NCBI GenBank assembly: GCA_016782885.1
Contig: JADHXQ010000030.1
Span: forward strand, 1-43,751
From: Phycisphaerae bacterium
GTDB taxonomy: Bacteria; Planctomycetota; Phycisphaerae; SM23-33
Length of the DNA stretch: 43,751 nt
Direction of reading: 5' to 3'
Part shown: positions 1-8,021 of the stretch, one piece after another
Numbering within the stretch: position 1 is the first letter of the stretch
How the letters are laid out: every line of letters starts with the position of its first letter
Notes under the pieces: model-generated
What the model saw: the letters and a program-made list of their open reading frames with translations, nothing else
Database searches by the model: none
Told to the model about the DNA's origin: nothing
Program-made: the position numbers and the translations under genes

Positions 1-3000
1 ATTGGCGGTGTGCACAGGTACTCCCGCACATGGGTCAACGGCGCGCCGCTCGGCGAGCATATCGGGTATCTGTCGGACTTCGAGTACGACATCACGCGGC
101 ACGTCGAGCCGGGCAAGACGGCGACGCTGGCCATCCGCGCGGACTCGAAGCAGAGATGGGACGTGGACTGCCTCACCGGCTGCGTCGACATCATCGACGC
201 CATGTTCGTGCAGTGGGGCGGCATATGGGGGCACGTCGCGCTAGAAGCACGAAACGAGACATGGTGGACAGACCTGTTCGTTCGCCCGGGAATCAATCCG
301 CCTTCATGCCGCGTTTCGGCCGTCCTGGCCGGTAAGGCGATCGGCGTCGCGAGCGTGCGGCTGGAGATCCTCAACGCCGACGGTAAGACCGTCGCGACCG
401 AAACCACGCTCTTGAAGGGCCCGCTCAAGGCCGACCGGACCGTCGAGATCGCCGCCAGGGTCCCGAAAGCGAAGCTTTGGTCTCCCAGCGCCCCGCACCT
501 GTACACCGCGCGTCTGTCGCTGGTCAAGGGCTCCAAGACAATCGACACCATCGAGACGCGCTTCGGCCTGCGTGAGATCAGCATCAAGGGCCCGCACATC
601 CTCCTCAACAGACGGAGGATTTTCCTCCACGGATACGGCGACGACTCGGTCTATCCTGAAACCGTCGCCCCGCCGGCGGACAAGGCAACGTATGTCAAAC
701 GGTTGAAGCTGGCCCGGGAGTACGGCTTCAACCACGTGCGGCATCACAGCCATTTCCTTCCGGTGGAGTATTACGAGGCGGCCGACGAGGTCGGCATGCT
801 GGTCTCGCCGGAACTGCCGATCGCATATATGAACTACTACCGGCGCGCCAAGGGCGCGGCGCTGGAATTGTACAAGACCGAGTGGTCTTCGGCGATCCGT
901 CGGCTGCGGAATCACCCGTCGATCCTGGACTGGTGCATGGGCAACGAGTTCTGGCACGGACTGCCCATCGCGCCTCAGTTATATCGCATCGCCAGGTCTC
1001 TGGACCCGACGCGCCCCGTGATCGACTCCGACGGCCTGTTCGCGCGCGAAATCCTCGCCGGCAAGGGCGACCGGGCGACGCTGGACTGGTACTTCGCGAT
1101 GTTCGACATCCAGAACCTGCCGCTGGACCGGCCCGACAAACACAAGTTCCCCCGACCGAAGAAACCCGTGATCTCCCACGAGACGGGCAACTACGGCACG
1201 TTTCCCCGGCTGGACCTGATCGAACGGTTCACTCACAACTTCAAGCCGTTCTGGCTGACGCCCGTGCGAGACAAGCTCAAGAAGCTCTCCATGCTCGGCG
1301 AGGCCGAACTGTGGGCGAAAAACTCCGAACGCCTCTACCTGCTCAGCCACAAGCTGAACATCGAGGACATGCGAAAGAACCCATACATTTCGGGCCATCA
1401 CTGGTGGCTGTTTCAGGACTACTGGACCGGCTCCAACGGCCTGGTGGACGCGTATTTCCGGCCGAAGAAGGGCATCCGCCCGGCCGAGGTGCGGCAGTTC
1501 AACGCCGACGTCGTGGTGCTTCAGGACGCCCTGCCTCTGACCTGCCGCGCCGGCGACAAGCTGGCGCCGAAGCTGATCGTGTCGAACTACTCGCCCGAGC
1601 CGATCCGCCGCGGCGGGCTGACCTACCGCTACCTGGGCATGCCGGCCCCCAGGCCGCCCCTCGGCAAGCCGAACGAGCCGGTCGCCCGGAAGGGTCGCGA
1701 CATGGGCGGGATGCTGGGTTTCGACGTCGCCCAGGGCGAGGTCAAGACGATCATGCCGGCCGAAATAAGCCTGTGGGACGTACACTCGCCGACGAAGGTG
1801 ATTCTCGAGGCCGAGTTGAGCGCCTCCGGCCGAAAGTTCCGCAACCGGTGGACCACGTGGGTGTACCCGGCGAAGATCCCCCCACCCGCGCTGAAGGTAC
1901 CACTGTTTGCTGATCCGGTGCTGGCCGGCGCACTGGCCCGATGGGGCGCCAAACCAATCCCCGCCGACAGCGACCTGCCGGGAAAGGCAGTCTACGTCAT
2001 GCGCCAACCATCGCCTCGCGTGGTCGATTCCGTCGCCAGGGGCGCGTGCCTCGTGCTGCTGAGCCCGTCCGGTCTGCTGCCGACGGCGCCCACGCGGTTC
2101 AAGACCTCGTGGTGGCTGGGCAGCGAGAGGGACTGCAACGTGGGCACGGTGGTCTACGACAACCCGGTCACGGGCGAGATGACGCCGGACGGCTGGTGCG
2201 ACGCGGGCTGGTACCGCCTGCTGGAAGGCGCCCAAACGTACATTCTCGACAGCCTGGCCGCTCCGCCGGAGGTCATGGTCCGCGCGCTGGACGTCCACCG
2301 TTTCTGCCGGAGCAAGGCGCTTATGTTTCGCGCTCGCATGGGGCGCGGATCGCTGATCGTCAGCGGGCTGAGGCACTTCATCCACGACCGCGATACCCCG
2401 CCCGAGGCCCAGTGGCTGCTGGGACGCCTGATCGCCCACGCCGGCTCGCTGCCGCAGCCCAAATCCAGGCTTCCGATCAAGCTCCTCCGCAACTGTGCCG
2501 TGGATCTCGCCCCGCCGAGCGGACCGTACGTACCGGGCTACCGGCGAATGATTACCCTAGCCGAGAAGGCCCTGTGGCACAGCTACCGCGAGGACAACAC
2601 GACGAACTACTGCTGCCGCCAGTTGACCGTCGGGACGCGAATGGAATGGGAAACCGCCCCCCTGCCTTCTGAGCACAAGGGCAAGGGCGTCACGTTCGTC
2701 TTCGCCGGCGGGCTGGGGTGGCGGTCCCAGCCGAAGACGAAAGGCTTCACATTGGAGGTCGGCGGCAGGGAGGCTCTCTCGTTCGACCTGACGGGAACCC
2801 GCGGGACATGGAAGAGCGCCGACGCCAAGGTGCGCATGGTCTTCCTGCCGCTGCGACAGCTCCCGCAAGACACGGTGGGCCTGTTCTACGTCACCATCGC
2901 GGCGGACCTGCTCACGCCGGGCAAGCCCATCCGCTTCGGCGTGGTCTCCAAAGGCAAAGGCAGCCGGCGCTGGTTCGGCCTGAACCCCTACACCGACGTC

Positions 3001-3015
3001 CTCGGCAGCAGGTGA
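1..3015 (+). CDS. Glycoside hydrolase family 2 protein, 5'-truncated by the window
   Basis: The frame is open at the left edge, so the N-terminus lies outside the window. The first visible residues (IGGVHRYSRTWVNGAPLG, then YLSDFEYDIT) match the GH2 jelly-roll sugar-binding domain, followed by an immunoglobulin-like domain at about residues 100-195 and a TIM barrel. The expected acid/base glutamate is in WCMGNEFWHG (Glu316 counted from the window edge) and the likely nucleophile is in SHETGNYG (Glu394). Family knowledge: retaining beta-galactosidase, glucuronidase or mannosidase type activity, usually exported in Planctomycetota; the substrate cannot be read from sequence. About 480 residues after the barrel (from about 520) are longer than in a minimal GH2 enzyme and probably hold extra beta domains. 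The M14 peptidase gene follows after 13 nt on the same strand, suggesting one transcript. The family call is firm, the specificity is not. Confidence 0.88.
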   Translation: MGGVHRYSRTWVNGAPLGEHIGYLSDFEYDITRHVEPGKTATLAIRADSKQRWDVDCLTGCVDIIDAMFVQWGGIWGHVALEARNETWWTDLFVRPGINPPSCRVSAVLAGKAIGVASVRLEILNADGKTVATETTLLKGPLKADRTVEIAARVPKAKLWSPSAPHLYTARLSLVKGSKTIDTIETRFGLREISIKGPHILLNRRRIFLHGYGDDSVYPETVAPPADKATYVKRLKLAREYGFNHVRHHSHFLPVEYYEAADEVGMLVSPELPIAYMNYYRRAKGAALELYKTEWSSAIRRLRNHPSILDWCMGNEFWHGLPIAPQLYRIARSLDPTRPVIDSDGLFAREILAGKGDRATLDWYFAMFDIQNLPLDRPDKHKFPRPKKPVISHETGNYGTFPRLDLIERFTHNFKPFWLTPVRDKLKKLSMLGEAELWAKNSERLYLLSHKLNIEDMRKNPYISGHHWWLFQDYWTGSNGLVDAYFRPKKGIRPAEVRQFNADVVVLQDALPLTCRAGDKLAPKLIVSNYSPEPIRRGGLTYRYLGMPAPRPPLGKPNEPVARKGRDMGGMLGFDVAQGEVKTIMPAEISLWDVHSPTKVILEAELSASGRKFRNRWTTWVYPAKIPPPALKVPLFADPVLAGALARWGAKPIPADSDLPGKAVYVMRQPSPRVVDSVARGACLVLLSPSGLLPTAPTRFKTSWWLGSERDCNVGTVVYDNPVTGEMTPDGWCDAGWYRLLEGAQTYILDSLAAPPEVMVRALDVHRFCRSKALMFRARMGRGSLIVSGLRHFIHDRDTPPEAQWLLGRLIAHAGSLPQPKSRLPIKLLRNCAVDLAPPSGPYVPGYRRMITLAEKALWHSYREDNTTNYCCRQLTVGTRMEWETAPLPSEHKGKGVTFVFAGGLGWRSQPKTKGFTLEVGGREALSFDLTGTRGTWKSADAKVRMVFLPLRQLPQDTVGLFYVTIAADLLTPGKPIRFGVVSKGKGSRRWFGLNPYTDVLGSR

Positions 3016-3028
3016 GATAAACATTGAA

Positions 3029-4702
3029 ATGAAAACTCGAAACATCATCCTGGCTGCGATCGTGCTGGGCGGTTTGGCCGGCGATGTCCGGGCCAAAGTC
3101 GCCGTCGATGCGGATTATCCCGGTGGGAACATTATCGTCGAGCGTATCGACGGAGACGTTATCGATCTTCGTCAGGACCTGCGCGACACCAAGGGGTGGT
3201 GGTTCTATTGGAATTTCCGCGTTCGTGGTGCGGGCGGGCGGAGGCTTACCTTTCGCTTCACCAACAAGAACGTTATCGGTACGCGCGGGCCGGCGGTCAG
3301 CACAGACGGGGGCAAGACGTGGGCTTACATGGAAATGCGACCGGTCAAGGGGGCATCATTCGCCTACACCTTCCCAGGCGATGCGAAAGACGCCAAGGGC
3401 GTGCGATTCGCCTTTGCGATACCTTACCAGGAAGCGGACCTCAAGCAGTTTCTCGCCGGGCGCGAGAAGAATAAAAACTTGACTGTTCGCAAGTTATGCA
3501 AGACTCGCAAGGGGCGGCTCGTCGAGCGGATCCACGTCGGCAGGATCGACGGAAAAGCCCCCCACCGCGCACTGCTGACGTGCCGCCATCACTCGTGCGA
3601 ATCGATGGCCAGTTACGTGCTCGAGGGCGCCCTGGCCGCTATTCTCGCCGACACCGAGTGCGGCAAGTGGTTTCGTCGGAACGTCGAGATGATGGCGATT
3701 CCGCTGGTCGACATCGACGGTGTCGAGGACGGCGACCAGGGCAAGACCCGCAAGCCGAGAGACCACAATCGCGACTACATCGGAAAGAGCGTATATGCCT
3801 CGACGGCCGCTCTCCGCGAACTGGTCCCCAAGTGGTCGGACGGTCGCCTGAAGATCGCCATCGACCTGCACTGCCCGTGGATACGCGGCAGGCAAAACGA
3901 AGTGATCTATCTCGTCGGAAGCAGGAACAAGGCGATATGGCGGGCCCAATGCAGATTCGCCGGGATCCTCGAATCGATCTGCGGAGATGCCCTGCCCTAC
4001 AAGGCGTCAAACAACCTGCCGTTCGGAAAGTCATGGAACACCGTCGGAAACTTTAAAGCCGGAAAGAGCTGCTCCCGCTGGGCTGCAGAGTTGAGAGGCA
4101 TCGACCTGGCGACGACAATCGAAGTACCGTACGCCAATGCGGGCAAGGTGACGATCACACCAGAACTCGCCAGGGCATTCGGCGCCGCACTGGCCGAAGC
4201 AATGTACAAGTACCTCCAACCGGCGCGAAAAGACAGCGATTCCGCGGGAGACAAACATGCGATACGCCGACTTGGCGCCGGCCCTACCGCTCGGGATCAA
4301 TCGGGTCGGCGAATCAGCAGGAGAAACTCGGTATTGCCCCCCTTGCCCGTAATCGGAGAGGGAATTATCTTTTCGGGCTCGAAACCGAGTTGGGCCAATT
4401 GCGTGCAGACCCGGTCGCGGATTTCCTCGGTTTTTGGGGGGGTTAGAATTTTCGGCCCGCGCTTGGGTCTCGCCGCCGGGTCCAGCTTGGCCAGTTCGAA
4501 TATGGGTTTCAGCAGACTGATTATCCTGCCTCCCGGTTTCAACCACTTCGCAGCCGCCGGTACGCTGAGCTTCTGGGGCGTCCAGGCGACGTCGATGGTC
4601 ACGAGATCAACGCCCTCAGGCGCCTCGGCGTACAATGCGTTGGTGCGTTCCATGACGACCACGCGCGGGTCGGTCCGCAGCTTCCATGCCAGCGTTCCGT
4701 AA
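3029..4702 (+). CDS. Exported M14-type zinc carboxypeptidase with anomalous C-terminal extension
   Basis: A signal peptide (MKTRNIILAAIVLGGLAG, cleaved near VRA) is followed by a beta domain at about residues 25-150 and an M14 carboxypeptidase-like domain at about 165-400. Metal ligands fit HxxE (His188, Glu191 in RHHSCE) and His281 (IDLHCPW), and the catalytic glutamate fits Glu365 (TTIEVPYAN). M14 enzymes remove C-terminal residues from peptides or trim peptidoglycan peptides; the domain order resembles cytosolic-carboxypeptidase-like M14 proteins. It lies 13 nt after the GH2 gene with only a weak ribosome site. Oddity: no stop follows the catalytic domain, and the frame runs about 150 residues further, mostly antisense to the tlyA-like gene. 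This tail (from about residue 405) has no protein-like character I can recognise, so the native end may have been lost by deletion or an assembly error. Confidence 0.8.
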   Translation: MKTRNIILAAIVLGGLAGDVRAKVAVDADYPGGNIIVERIDGDVIDLRQDLRDTKGWWFYWNFRVRGAGGRRLTFRFTNKNVIGTRGPAVSTDGGKTWAYMEMRPVKGASFAYTFPGDAKDAKGVRFAFAIPYQEADLKQFLAGREKNKNLTVRKLCKTRKGRLVERIHVGRIDGKAPHRALLTCRHHSCESMASYVLEGALAAILADTECGKWFRRNVEMMAIPLVDIDGVEDGDQGKTRKPRDHNRDYIGKSVYASTAALRELVPKWSDGRLKIAIDLHCPWIRGRQNEVIYLVGSRNKAIWRAQCRFAGILESICGDALPYKASNNLPFGKSWNTVGNFKAGKSCSRWAAELRGIDLATTIEVPYANAGKVTITPELARAFGAALAEAMYKYLQPARKDSDSAGDKHAIRRLGAGPTARDQSGRRISRRNSVLPPLPVIGEGIIFSGSKPSWANCVQTRSRISSVFGGVRIFGPRLGLAAGSSLASSNMGFSRLIILPPGFNHFAAAGTLSFWGVQATSMVTRSTPSGASAYNALVRSMTTTRGSVRSFHASVP

Positions 4703-4881
4703 CCGGTGTCCACCGCGTAGACCTTCGCGGCACCGCGGGCGAGCAGGCAGTCGGTGAATCCCCCGACATTGCAACCGAAATCGGCGCAGATCAGCGAAGC
4801 GCAGTCTATGTCGAACGCCCGGACCGCCGCCTCCAGCTTCAATCCCCCGCGACTGACATATCGGTCGGTAGAATCGCTCAT
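4297..4881 (-). CDS. tlyA: TlyA/FtsJ-family rRNA methyltransferase lacking the S4 domain
   Basis: The 194-residue protein begins MSDSTDRYVSRGGLKLEAAV; YVSRGGLKL is the hallmark of TlyA-type 2'-O-ribose methyltransferases. An SAM-binding FtsJ Rossmann core follows (ADFGCNVGGFTDCLLARGA, then VYAVDTGYGTLAW), with VTIDVAWTPQKL and LLKPIFE for the K-D-K-E-type active site. Typical TlyA has a roughly 60-residue N-terminal S4 RNA-binding domain (family knowledge), which is absent here. An in-frame TGA two codons before the ATG rules out a longer form in this frame. The ribosome site GCGGAG precedes the ATG. The gene lies just downstream of rpsT, beyond its terminator, and its 3' end overlaps the tail of the opposing M14 gene by about 400 nt. 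Likely role: 2'-O-methylation of rRNA cytidine; without S4 the target could differ. Confidence 0.85.
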   Translation of the reverse strand: MSDSTDRYVSRGGLKLEAAVRAFDIDCASLICADFGCNVGGFTDCLLARGAAKVYAVDTGYGTLAWKLRTDPRVVVMERTNALYAEAPEGVDLVTIDVAWTPQKLSVPAAAKWLKPGGRIISLLKPIFELAKLDPAARPKRGPKILTPPKTEEIRDRVCTQLAQLGFEPEKIIPSPITGKGGNTEFLLLIRRPD

Positions 4882-4900
4882 TGGTCAACTCCGCGCAAAA

Positions 4901-4933
4901 CAAACCGCCCGCGGACGTTATCGCCGCGGGCGG
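4901..4933 (-). terminator. Intrinsic terminator of rpsT
   Basis: Perfect 10-bp inverted repeat CCGCCCGCGG / CCGCGGGCGG (4905-4914 and 4924-4933) with a 9-nt loop, followed on the minus strand by TTTGTTTTG. It begins 31 nt after the rpsT stop and ends about 20 nt before the tlyA-like start codon, so tlyA expression depends on readthrough or a promoter I cannot see. Confidence 0.85.
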
Positions 4934-4964
4934 ATGGTAATCATTATTAAAATTGTCCCAAACG

Positions 4965-5231
4965 CTATGCGCCGGCCTGGTTGAGCTTCCGCGCCAGGCG
5001 AGATTTCCTGCGATCCGCGGTCCGCTTGTGGATAGTACCGCTGGCCGCAACCTGGTCGAGTTGCTTGAAGACTACCTTGAGGCATTCGGCGGCCTTGTCG
5101 GTATCGTGCTGGCCCAGAGCCTCTTCAAAGGACCGAACGGCCTTCTTGATACGCTCCTTGCGCCACCGATTGCGGGCGTTATGACTCTCGTTCTGACGAA
5201 TGCGCTTCTTTGCTGAATTCGAATGGGCCAC
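4965..5231 (-). CDS. rpsT: 30S ribosomal protein S20
   Basis: The 88-residue basic protein (MAHSNSAKKRIRQNESHNAR, then TIHKRTADRRKSRLARKLN) has the full-length S20 pattern. S20 binds the 5' domain of 16S rRNA early in 30S assembly. The start is GTG (at 5231), chosen because AGGAG lies 7 nt upstream and the conserved MAHS N-terminus begins there. It has its own near-consensus promoter and a strong terminator, so it is probably a monocistronic unit. It is the most reliable housekeeping anchor in the window. Confidence 0.97.
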   Translation of the reverse strand: MAHSNSAKKRIRQNESHNARNRWRKERIKKAVRSFEEALGQHDTDKAAECLKVVFKQLDQVAASGTIHKRTADRRKSRLARKLNQAGA

Positions 5232-5292
5232 GTACTGCTCCTGCGTATATTCTCTGCCTGTTAAGTTCCATGTTACCGAAAAAGGATCACGA

Positions 5293-5320
5293 ATTATACA
5301 TCCCGCCGGCGCAATGACAA
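5293..5320 (-). promoter_or_regulatory. Sigma-70-type promoter of rpsT
   Basis: On the minus strand TTGTCA (5315-5320) is followed by a 16-bp spacer and a perfect TATAAT (5293-5298), about 60 nt upstream of the GTG start. This is the best consensus promoter seen in the window and shows the organism uses a standard -10/-35 pair with a 16-bp spacer. Confidence 0.8.
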
Positions 5321-5336
5321 GGGAATTTCCGACAAA

Positions 5337-6755
5337 TTATTCCCGTGGCGGCGCCTCGGGCGTCTGTCCGCCATTAGCGATGGCCTTGTTGACTGCATCG
5401 AGACGCTCGCGCACGTCCTTGTAGTTATAATCGATCTGCGCGACGGCCGAGAACTGCTCCCTGGCGTCGACCACCTTGTCCATCTTCTCCAGGACGCTAC
5501 CGAGGTTATACCGCAACTCCTTGGTGTTATCTTCCGACATTTCGCTTTCCAGCGCCCGGACGTAAGTCTCACCGGCCTCTCGAAACCATCCCTTGGCCTC
5601 GAACGCCTGACCGAGGTAGCTCATTGCCTTCAGGTGGTTTCTGGGATCTCTCTGGGCCTGCTGGAGCGAGGCGATCGCATCGTCGTACATGCCCGCAAGA
5701 TACTGCCTGCGTCCAAGCTCGAACTTCAGCTTCAGGTCTGTGGGGTAGTTGATCGACCTTTCCTTGAATTCATTGAGTTCGAACGCCAATTGAACCCGGA
5801 TTTGCTCTTTTGCACCTTCTTCGTCACCGCTCTGCACGAGTTTGCGGTATCGGCGGGTCATCTGCTTGATCTTTATGTCGCCAATTCGCAGCTTGTACTG
5901 GTAGGTCCCGCTGTCGCTGTGAGCCTTTGTAAGGACATCGACGGCCTCGCCCTCGTACGCCTCGTCGGGAATCTTCAGCAGCGCGTCGACAAATGCGTTC
6001 ACCTTACCGGGCACCTCCGGGCTGGCGAGGTATTCCTTCCGGGCATTTTCGATCTCGGCCAGCAGGAAATCCTCGCTCTGGACGATATGGTCCTTCTCCA
6101 TGAGCTTCTTCTGGCCCTCGAGGTCGGCCACCTTCTCACTGAAATCGCCTTCCTGGTCGTACTTGCCCTTGTGTATCGTGTACTTGGCCGACAGGTCGCT
6201 GAGGGTCTGTTGGATTACCGCGTCATTGGGCGCCGCCTTGCGGGCGAGTTCGCAGGCCTGGATCGCATGGGTGAACTCGTCGATATTGGTGTAGTTCTCG
6301 GCGATGACCATCAAGAGCTTCACGTTGGCCTTCTTGGCCTGTCGCTGGGAGTCAAGGAGTATGTCGCATACCCACTTGATAACCGCGGGCAGTTCGAGCT
6401 TAATCGCACACTGGAGTACCTGGTGCATCAACTGCTGCGAGCCCGGTTCCTTAGCCAGCAGGAACGTTGCGTTCGCCAGGTTCGTTACCGGATCCTTGCC
6501 CGGACGATGTTTGAACTTGTCGACCATACCGGGTCCCTTACCGCCCTGGACCTTGCGATTCAGCGATGCTTCACGCAGCGGTTGGTAGCCACGTTCGATA
6601 TTACCCGGATCGCGCTTGATCCCCTCTATGTAGAGTTCGATAGCGAAATCCCAGTTACCGGTTTCCGCCACCTGTTCGGCACGTTCGAAAAACGCCTTGC
6701 CCTTACTCGGCTTGGCCGGTTCCTCGGGAGGATTCTGAGTATCTGCCTCGGTCAT
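5337..6755 (-). CDS. Cytoplasmic tetratricopeptide-repeat protein
   Basis: The 472-residue protein has no signal peptide or membrane segment. It opens with an acidic, proline-containing tail (MTEADTQNPPEEPAKPSKGK) and then carries TPR-like helical repeats. Clear ones are near residues 25-55 (WDFAIELYIEGIKRDPGN) and in the C-terminal third (LGRRQYLAGMYDDAIASLQQ, then YLGQAFEAKGWFREAGETY, then LGSVLEKMDKVVDAREQF). The middle is charged and may be coiled coil. TPR proteins are scaffolds; no partner can be named. Start at ATG 6755 with AAGGA 7 nt upstream. It ends with a proline/glutamate tail just upstream of the rpsT promoter and lies on the same strand. Similar proteins are common in Planctomycetota genomes (recalled, not searched). 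Confidence 0.75.
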   Translation of the reverse strand: MTEADTQNPPEEPAKPSKGKAFFERAEQVAETGNWDFAIELYIEGIKRDPGNIERGYQPLREASLNRKVQGGKGPGMVDKFKHRPGKDPVTNLANATFLLAKEPGSQQLMHQVLQCAIKLELPAVIKWVCDILLDSQRQAKKANVKLLMVIAENYTNIDEFTHAIQACELARKAAPNDAVIQQTLSDLSAKYTIHKGKYDQEGDFSEKVADLEGQKKLMEKDHIVQSEDFLLAEIENARKEYLASPEVPGKVNAFVDALLKIPDEAYEGEAVDVLTKAHSDSGTYQYKLRIGDIKIKQMTRRYRKLVQSGDEEGAKEQIRVQLAFELNEFKERSINYPTDLKLKFELGRRQYLAGMYDDAIASLQQAQRDPRNHLKAMSYLGQAFEAKGWFREAGETYVRALESEMSEDNTKELRYNLGSVLEKMDKVVDAREQFSAVAQIDYNYKDVRERLDAVNKAIANGGQTPEAPPRE

Positions 6756-7177
6756 TCCTGCATCCTTCTGTTATCTACGAAATATCAAGCTCTATACTCT
6801 ACACCGCCCCGCCCCCCCAGGCAAGCAACTTATCCCGCCGACCGGGGTGTGCGAGGCAATTTCCTAACGGAAATTTCCCTCGCACAGAAGCAGGAGAACA
6901 GTTGAGCAGGTGACCGGTGAAACGACAACGTCAAAACCTGAATCTCCGAACTGGTCAATAAGTGAACAGTTCTCCTGCGGTCTCCTGCTGATCGCCTGTT
7001 CAAGAAGCAACTTCGCCAAGCCCACACTAAACAAACGCAGAAAACGCTCATGAACACCTATTTGTCCGGAAGATAAGAATGCCAGAAAAATTCTTCGCAC
7101 ACCCACCCCTGTGTAATCGTATCTAAACGCCAGGGAAGTGATCCCGCCGGCGGACCTGCGGCGGTGATCGGTCATCA
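6756..7177. other. Gene-poor stretch with hairpins
   Basis: About 420 nt without a credible gene. It holds the leader of the TPR gene, a long inverted repeat at 6848-6886, and a CAGGAGAAC motif near 6891 whose inverted copy GTTCTCCTG lies near 6969. A Lys-rich short frame (about 6980-7075, ending TYLSGR before TAA) has no start or family I can name. The stretch probably belongs to the decayed mobile-element region that follows. Confidence 0.5.
6848..6886. repeat. Long imperfect hairpin
   Basis: TGTGCGAGG (6848-6856) pairs with CCTCGCACA (6878-6886), and inside it AATTTCC (6858-6864) pairs with GGAAATT (6869-6875) around a TAAC loop: 16 bp in all with one small internal loop. There is no T-run, so it is not a classic intrinsic terminator. 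It could be the end of a mobile element or a small structured element. Confidence 0.55.
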
Positions 7178-7914
7178 GTGACAACCATCCTGAATAGCGG
7201 CCTGTTCGCGATGAAGTCGCGATGCCTGAGGCACAGGGGGTTTGAACTGGCAAACGGTCTTCCGTTCGTAGCCTCCGACCAGGCCATCCACGATCTCCTG
7301 GACGCCCACACCATCGCCGAAGCCCAAGCCGTCCAGGTGGCCATGGGGCGAATCCGACAGGCCTGCGGGCATTATAAAGGGAGAATATTGGCGATTGATC
7401 CCCACAGGCTGCTGTCTCACAGCAACCGCCGAATGCGAGTGCGCAGGAGCAATACAAAGTCAAAAGCCGCCAACACAACCCAAACGTTCTTCTGTCTCGA
7501 CGCCGACACCTGCTTGATATGGCCGGACAGATACTCTCGAAGCAGGAGTCCCGACCGCTGGTGTTGGCCGACTGCGAACACTTCACGGTGGAATTGGTCG
7601 AGGAGGTATATCGCAAGTCCATGTTCGATCTGATCGTTCCGACACCCAGGCAACCATATATCAAAAAGTTGCTGCAAGGCATCGATCCGGAGGACCAGTG
7701 GAACGCCAAGCATTTGGCCAAGGAGATATTTTGTGATTTGGACGGCGGGCTTCGCATGCAAGGCGACACGGTGGTGGTGACGTATTACAACACCCCGAAC
7801 GCCGCGATGCTGCGTGAGCATTTTGAAGGGCTGTCCGGGCGTCTTGCATCCGAAGGGGTATCGCCTGAGATTCCGTGGCTGTACAATTTGAAGTTGGACT
7901 TCCGGTTCAAATAA
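7178..7914 (+). pseudogene. Decayed DDE-type transposase
   Basis: Two frames together read as one transposase. Frame A (7178 to about 7510) gives DQAIHDLLDAHTIAEAQA, then CGHYKGRILAIDPHR, and ends at QTFFCLDADT. Frame B (7519-7914) continues with RPLVLADCEHFTVELVEEV, then FDLIVPTPRQP, and ends at WLYNLKLDFRFK. The aspartates in AIDPHR and LADCEHF are candidates for catalytic residues. Between the frames there is a shift and apparently a loss of some residues, and frame A lacks a normal N-terminus, with stops just upstream. It is therefore a dead copy. I recall this kind of protein as a multicopy transposase in Planctomycetota but cannot name the IS family. Confidence 0.7.
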
Positions 7915-8021
7915 GTACAATAAACTACCCCTAAAAAACCGTTGATGCACATCGGGACGCTTCGGGACAGGCATCGGGACCTTCGGCGCCGATGACACGA
8001 AACGTTATCCAGGAGAAAAAA

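Noticed and set aside
979..2439. Long minus-strand open frame opposite GH2
   Set aside because: Shadow frame caused by high GC content at third positions.
4256..4351. Short plus-strand frame starting MRYADLAPALPLG, reminiscent of the N-terminus of PriA
   Set aside because: Only about 31 codons before a stop, no ribosome site, and it overlaps the tlyA-like gene. The resemblance is too short to support a truncated priA.
5634..6905. Long plus-strand open frame opposite the TPR gene
   Set aside because: Antisense shadow of a well-supported TPR protein; Leu/Val/Arg-rich text with no domain or ribosome site.
7955..8021. Possible fifth copy of the conserved leader upstream of the A/T-rich gene (CATCGG early and GTTATCCAGGAGA late)
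   Set aside because: The 7-bp YGG hairpin and the 16-bp promoter layout directly before it are missing; similarity limited to two short stretches.
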